DNA of 64,000 nucleotides, from NCBI GenBank assembly GCA_031216445.1, contig CM062213.1, positions 10,727,501 through 10,791,500 of the forward strand. Reading direction: 5' to 3'. The DNA is from Lateolabrax maculatus (taxonomy: Eukaryota > Chordata > Actinopteri > Acropomatiformes > Lateolabracidae). Within the stretch, counting starts at the first letter, position 1. Every line of letters begins with the position of its first letter. The translations under genes were made by a program, and so were the position numbers. Below the pieces are notes generated by a model. It ran no database searches. It saw nothing but the letters and a program-made list of their open reading frames with translations, and was not told where the DNA came from. This document shows, in pieces, positions 62,501 through 64,000 of this stretch.

Positions 62501-62973
62501 CATACAGTGATACATATTTAAACTAATAATTACATGATTCCTCACAATAACATATCAAAATGCAAAAAAATGCTGTAAATGTTTTATCTAACATTATAAA
62601 ATTGTGTGTGCATATGCATACTATCATAACCACACAGAAACATGCAAGCACAAATTATACTGACAAGTTCAGCGAGATTCAACTAAAAGTTATTTTACTC
62701 ACTTTGGAAAGGACAATAGCAACTGCAAAACCCTGGCCAGTTCATGCCAATTTTTTTTAATTTAACATTCACTTTATGTCTATATAATATACTTAGCATA
62801 TACACAGTACATAATATACATGCACATATGCATAACATATAAATCATTTTAAAAATTGTAATGTTTTTTTTAAGTAGCGATCTGAAAAAATGGTATAAGC
62901 AGACGCTTCATGGCTGAAAGACAGGGATCTTAAAGGACATCATACCTTGTAGTTCCACATTCAGCCCTTTCCC
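53347..62973 (-). CDS. srgap3: SLIT-ROBO Rho GTPase-activating protein 3, C-terminal part (12 exons)
   Basis: Joined exons (minus strand): 62973-62946, 62161-62059, 61084-61024, 60414-60337, 60206-60072, 59514-59409, 57892-57665, 57540-57467, 55298-55118, 54888-54739, 54632-54317, 53793-53347. They total 1907 nt and keep frame throughout; the stop is TAG. About 635 residues are encoded, the last 60% of a protein of about 1,100 residues. Visible are a RhoGAP domain with arginine finger in GIFRVPG, an SH3 domain (AKFDYVGRSPREL..DWWEG..IPHQYI) and a Ser/Pro-rich tail ending DKSGTM. The N-terminal F-BAR domain is encoded beyond position 64000. Family role: Slit-Robo effector that stimulates GTP hydrolysis on Rac1/Cdc42 and shapes membrane protrusions in neurons. 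Tail motifs such as GFGGVMGR, GSINYPD and TPTEKMFPN favour srgap3 over srgap1 or srgap2. rad18 lies downstream in the same orientation. Confidence 0.95.
54317..54632 (-). CDS. srgap3: srgap3 exon (Ser/Pro/Arg tail)
   Basis: It encodes VRLRSDGAAIPRRRSGTDTH, then SPTRVADTPPRAAACPSSPH through MESPEKRRLGTFGSAGSINY to HSSLGDHKSLETEALAE. The basic and S-P-rich composition suggests phosphorylation sites. The acceptor is CCACAG and the donor GAG|GTAAGT, phase 0. Confidence 0.96.
54739..54888 (-). CDS. srgap3: srgap3 exon (post-SH3 tail)
   Basis: It encodes DDAFSDNLSQKADSEASSGP, then LLDDKGSSKNDVPSPCEQSP and DYNFGGVMGR, closely following human SRGAP3. The donor AG|GTGGAT is weak compared with others in the gene. 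Confidence 0.95.
55118..55298 (-). CDS. srgap3: srgap3 exon (SH3 domain)
   Basis: One exon carries the whole SH3: EVEQIEAIAKFDYVGRSPRE, then LSFKKGASLLLYHRASEDWW and EGRHNGVDGLIPHQYIVVQD. Ligand-binding positions are the FDY aromatic, the WW pair and PHQY. In the family this SH3 binds the Robo cytoplasmic tail and WAVE-type partners. The donor is CT|GTGAGT. Confidence 0.98.
56205..56249. repeat. (TATG)n microsatellite
   Basis: About 11 near-perfect TATG repeats in the srgap3 intron. Confidence 0.93.
56507..56580. repeat. Interrupted (CA)n microsatellite
   Basis: A long CA tract broken by one CATA and one run of six C. It reads as UG repeats in the srgap3 pre-mRNA. Confidence 0.93.
56941..57393. 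repeat. Teleost dispersed repeat (GCTTTGAG..GCAATCCATTCAGTA type)
   Basis: I recognise a fixed order of words typical of a very common percomorph repeat: TGCTTTGAGGTAAATGCTAA, GTCAGCATGCAAACATGCTC, TTTGCTAATTAGCACAAAAC, AAATTTCATGGCAATCCATT and TTAGCATGGCT. It is diverged from my remembered consensus by substitutions and small gaps, so it is old. The class is not certain and no protein is encoded. Confidence 0.7.
57467..57540 (-). CDS. srgap3: srgap3 exon (acidic linker)
   Basis: It encodes CDSPHSEPGTIDEADNGTEP then HTSDE, the acidic linker between RhoGAP and SH3. Two residues are missing relative to human VDHDNGTEP as I recall it. The donor is AAG|GTCAGT. Confidence 0.95.
57665..57892 (-). 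CDS. srgap3: srgap3 exon (RhoGAP end)
   Basis: It encodes HLSQYSDENMMDSYNLAICF, then GPTLMPIPDGQDPVACQAHV, NEVIKTIIIHNEVIFPSQRE and LDGPVYEKCMTGGEEY. NLAICFGPTLM is the conserved RhoGAP block with the structural Asn. Confidence 0.97.
57893..59408 (-). other. srgap3 intron inside the RhoGAP region
   Basis: A 1.5 kb intron. About a third is the dispersed repeat at 58151-58685; the rest is AT-rich with no exon or gene seen. Confidence 0.75.
58151..58685. repeat. Teleost dispersed repeat (GCAATAACTGATTTTTT..GGTCTCCACCAACTCCTGAGG type)
   Basis: Words in the order I know from many percomorph genomes are CTGCAATAACTGATTTTTTT, GGGCGCCTGGCGAATGTAAG, GGTCTCCACCAACTCCTGAG, GAAGTTACGGGCCAGAAAAC and GTAGCTGCTTTAAGTTATGA. 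The copy looks near complete with an internal deletion after TTTAGCTGCTAA. It encodes nothing and lies within an srgap3 intron. The class is unknown to me. Confidence 0.7.
59409..59514 (-). CDS. srgap3: srgap3 exon (RhoGAP)
   Basis: It encodes KLESGAERAHHIQQIVVTLP, then RTIIIVMRYLFAFLN. LP.....+.YLF.FL corresponds to the conserved helix of RhoGAP domains. The donor is CA|GTAAGT, phase 2. Confidence 0.96.
60072..60206 (-). CDS. srgap3: srgap3 exon (RhoGAP middle)
   Basis: It encodes EDPLIDDQNEHDINSVAGVL, then KLYFRGLENPIFPKERFLDF and ISTI. The KLYFRGLENP block is a RhoGAP hallmark (K-x-[YF]-[FL]-R-x-L-x-x-P class). The donor is ATCA|GTGAGT. Confidence 0.97.
60337..60414 (-). CDS. srgap3: srgap3 exon (RhoGAP arginine finger)
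   Basis: It encodes GLQQQGIFRVPGSQVEVNDI then KNSFERG. The catalytic arginine finger is the R of GIFRVPG, so GAP activity looks intact. The donor is GAG|GTGAGT. Confidence 0.98.
60415..62058 (-). other. srgap3 introns around the RhoGAP-start exon
   Basis: Apart from the exon 61024-61084, this is intron. The 61.5-62.05 kb part is purine-rich on plus (many GAGG and GGGA words). It gives an open frame at 61822-62172 that overlaps the next exon on the opposite strand and has no homology. Confidence 0.65.
61024..61084 (-). CDS. srgap3: srgap3 exon (RhoGAP start)
   Basis: It encodes DSGQPIPLVVESCIRYINLY, the first helix of the RhoGAP domain. The donor is ATG|GTAAGT, phase 1. Confidence 0.97.
62059..62161 (-). 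CDS. srgap3: srgap3 exon (linker before RhoGAP)
   Basis: It encodes RPPTLPPKPQKMRKPRPRST, then YNHKLFNGNMETFIK, matching mammalian srGAP PKPQKMRRPRP..YSHKLFNGSMEAFIK. The donor AAG|GTACCC is in phase 0. Confidence 0.96.
62946..62973 (-). CDS. srgap3: srgap3 28-nt exon (GERAECGTT)
   Basis: Between acceptor TTCCACAG and donor AAG|GTATGA lie 28 nt encoding GERAECGTT in the only frame that joins the next exon. The peptide matches GEGERAECGTTRPP of mammalian srGAPs, so this short exon is real despite its length. It links the F-BAR part to the RhoGAP part. Confidence 0.88.
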
Positions 62974-64000
62974 CTGTGGAAAAAAATAAACACAAGGGGA
63001 ACATGTTATATCTTTGTGGTACATATTATACAAACTCCAGTGTCCACCGTCACTGAAGGGCTTGATGAGAGACAACATGACTATTGAGAGAGTGATGAAT
63101 GGAGCAGTGCTAACACCATTCATTGTACAAAGCTATTGAGCAGTCCTCGCTGAAACCTCGGGGGACCCAGAGGACCCTGTGGGGTTATAGACCTCCTCTC
63201 AGAGCAAAGAAAAGGGGGTGGCGGCTGCAGAGTGTGTATATGTTGGGGAGGGAGGGGTCCATCAGTGGTGACACTGAACAATGTCAGTGCTGGCTCACTG
63301 AACCCTTTGTTATGGGTCTCCACCAACAAACGCACATGTTATAGGCATATACACTGAACACTTTTAAAGAAACATCCTGCAAAATCATCATCAAACTCAG
63401 CTACACTCTTTTGACAAATTTAAGAATACGTCAAAGTTTATGATAACACACATCCTTAAAACAGAAGACAATAGCTTGGTCAGTTAATTCAAAGATGAGC
63501 CAGCTTTTCCTTGAGAGTAAGAGTGTGTCTTTGTGTGCCAGTGACTGGATAATCAACTGGAAGGGAGTCAATGTTCAAAAAAAATAACAATGGCACCAAA
63601 GCATTCCAACATTATTTCTTTACTCCACCTAACAATGGACAGAAAGAGCAAAGGCTAACCCATAACTCAACACATCATTCTGGCAGATGGGACAAGGTCT
63701 CTGGAGCATTCCTGTGAAGAAACAACAGCACATTTCCCAGACATCATTCCTCTGAGTGATAGCCCCGTCTTCCTCTGACCAACCAACCTCAAAATTACTT
63801 GAGTCGCTCAAGCAAGAGCAAAAAAGGTCTGTGTTGATTTTCCCCTAATTTCATATCCAAAAATGCCAGAGTCCCTCAGTGATACAGAGATATGTATTCT
63901 ATAAAGATAAAAGGTGACTAGAAGAAATCAAATTCACTGAACGAGGGAATTGGTGACTCCTTATCTGGGAAACAAGCGCTGGCAGATATCCCAGCACAAT
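62974..64000 (-). other. srgap3 intron running off the right edge
   Basis: No further srgap3 exon (for example the expected LLKQTLGEG stretch) appears up to 64000, so the upstream F-BAR exons lie beyond the window. A minus-strand frame at 63629-63811 with CPICQND has no supporting context. Confidence 0.7.

Noticed and set aside
63629..63811. Minus-strand frame with CPICQND, suggestive of a RING/zinc motif
   Set aside because: It has only one cysteine pair, no downstream ligands and no adjoining exon, and lies inside an srgap3 intron.

Overview
The window is vertebrate nuclear DNA, most likely from a spiny-rayed (percomorph) teleost fish. It is AT-rich, with multi-exon genes split by GT-AG introns, scattered microsatellites and several interspersed repeats I recognise from percomorph genomes. 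Two protein-coding genes can be reconstructed exon by exon, both on the minus strand and in tandem. rad18 is complete: 12 coding exons, 41297 down to 20994, 480 residues. The other is the 3' part of srgap3: 12 coding exons, 62973 down to 53347, with the 5' exons beyond the right edge. As I recall, human chromosome 3p25 has the same order and orientation (SRGAP3 upstream of RAD18). Reading frame stays open across every reconstructed splice junction, and both coding sums fit whole codons.

Layout. 1-2925: AT-rich DNA with no gene seen. 2926-7365: a 4.4 kb degenerate tandem array made almost only of G and T on the plus strand. It creates long but spurious open frames, including the longest in the window. 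7366-8419: a putative non-autonomous element with 15-bp perfect inverted repeats that abuts the array directly. 8420-20600: non-coding, with microsatellites and one CpG-rich patch. 20.6-41.5 kb: rad18, from a candidate poly(A) signal to a CpG-rich, apparently TATA-less promoter with a perfect CRE palindrome. 41.5-48.7 kb: intergenic. 48.7-49.6 kb: a 5'-truncated, internally deleted LINE of L2/CR1 type on the plus strand. 49.99-53.35 kb: probable long srgap3 3' UTR containing a TA/TG/CA repeat. 53.35-64.0 kb: srgap3 exons and introns, including two recognisable teleost repeats and a (CA)n block.

Function. Rad18 is the RING E3 ligase that, with Rad6, mono-ubiquitinates PCNA for translesion synthesis. 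Its RING, UBZ zinc finger, SAP domain, Rad6-binding region and serine-rich C-terminus are all visible. srGAP3 is a Slit-Robo Rho GTPase-activating protein acting on Rac/Cdc42 in neurite and cytoskeletal remodelling. Its RhoGAP and SH3 domains and C-terminal tail lie here; its F-BAR domain lies outside. Nothing indicates that the two genes act in one pathway; they are an old syntenic pair.

The most unusual object is the GT-rich array. It is a natural concatemer of the CpG hexamer GTCGTT, its variants look like CpG deamination products, and each unit carries a forkhead-type TGTTTAT and, on the minus strand, TATAAA.
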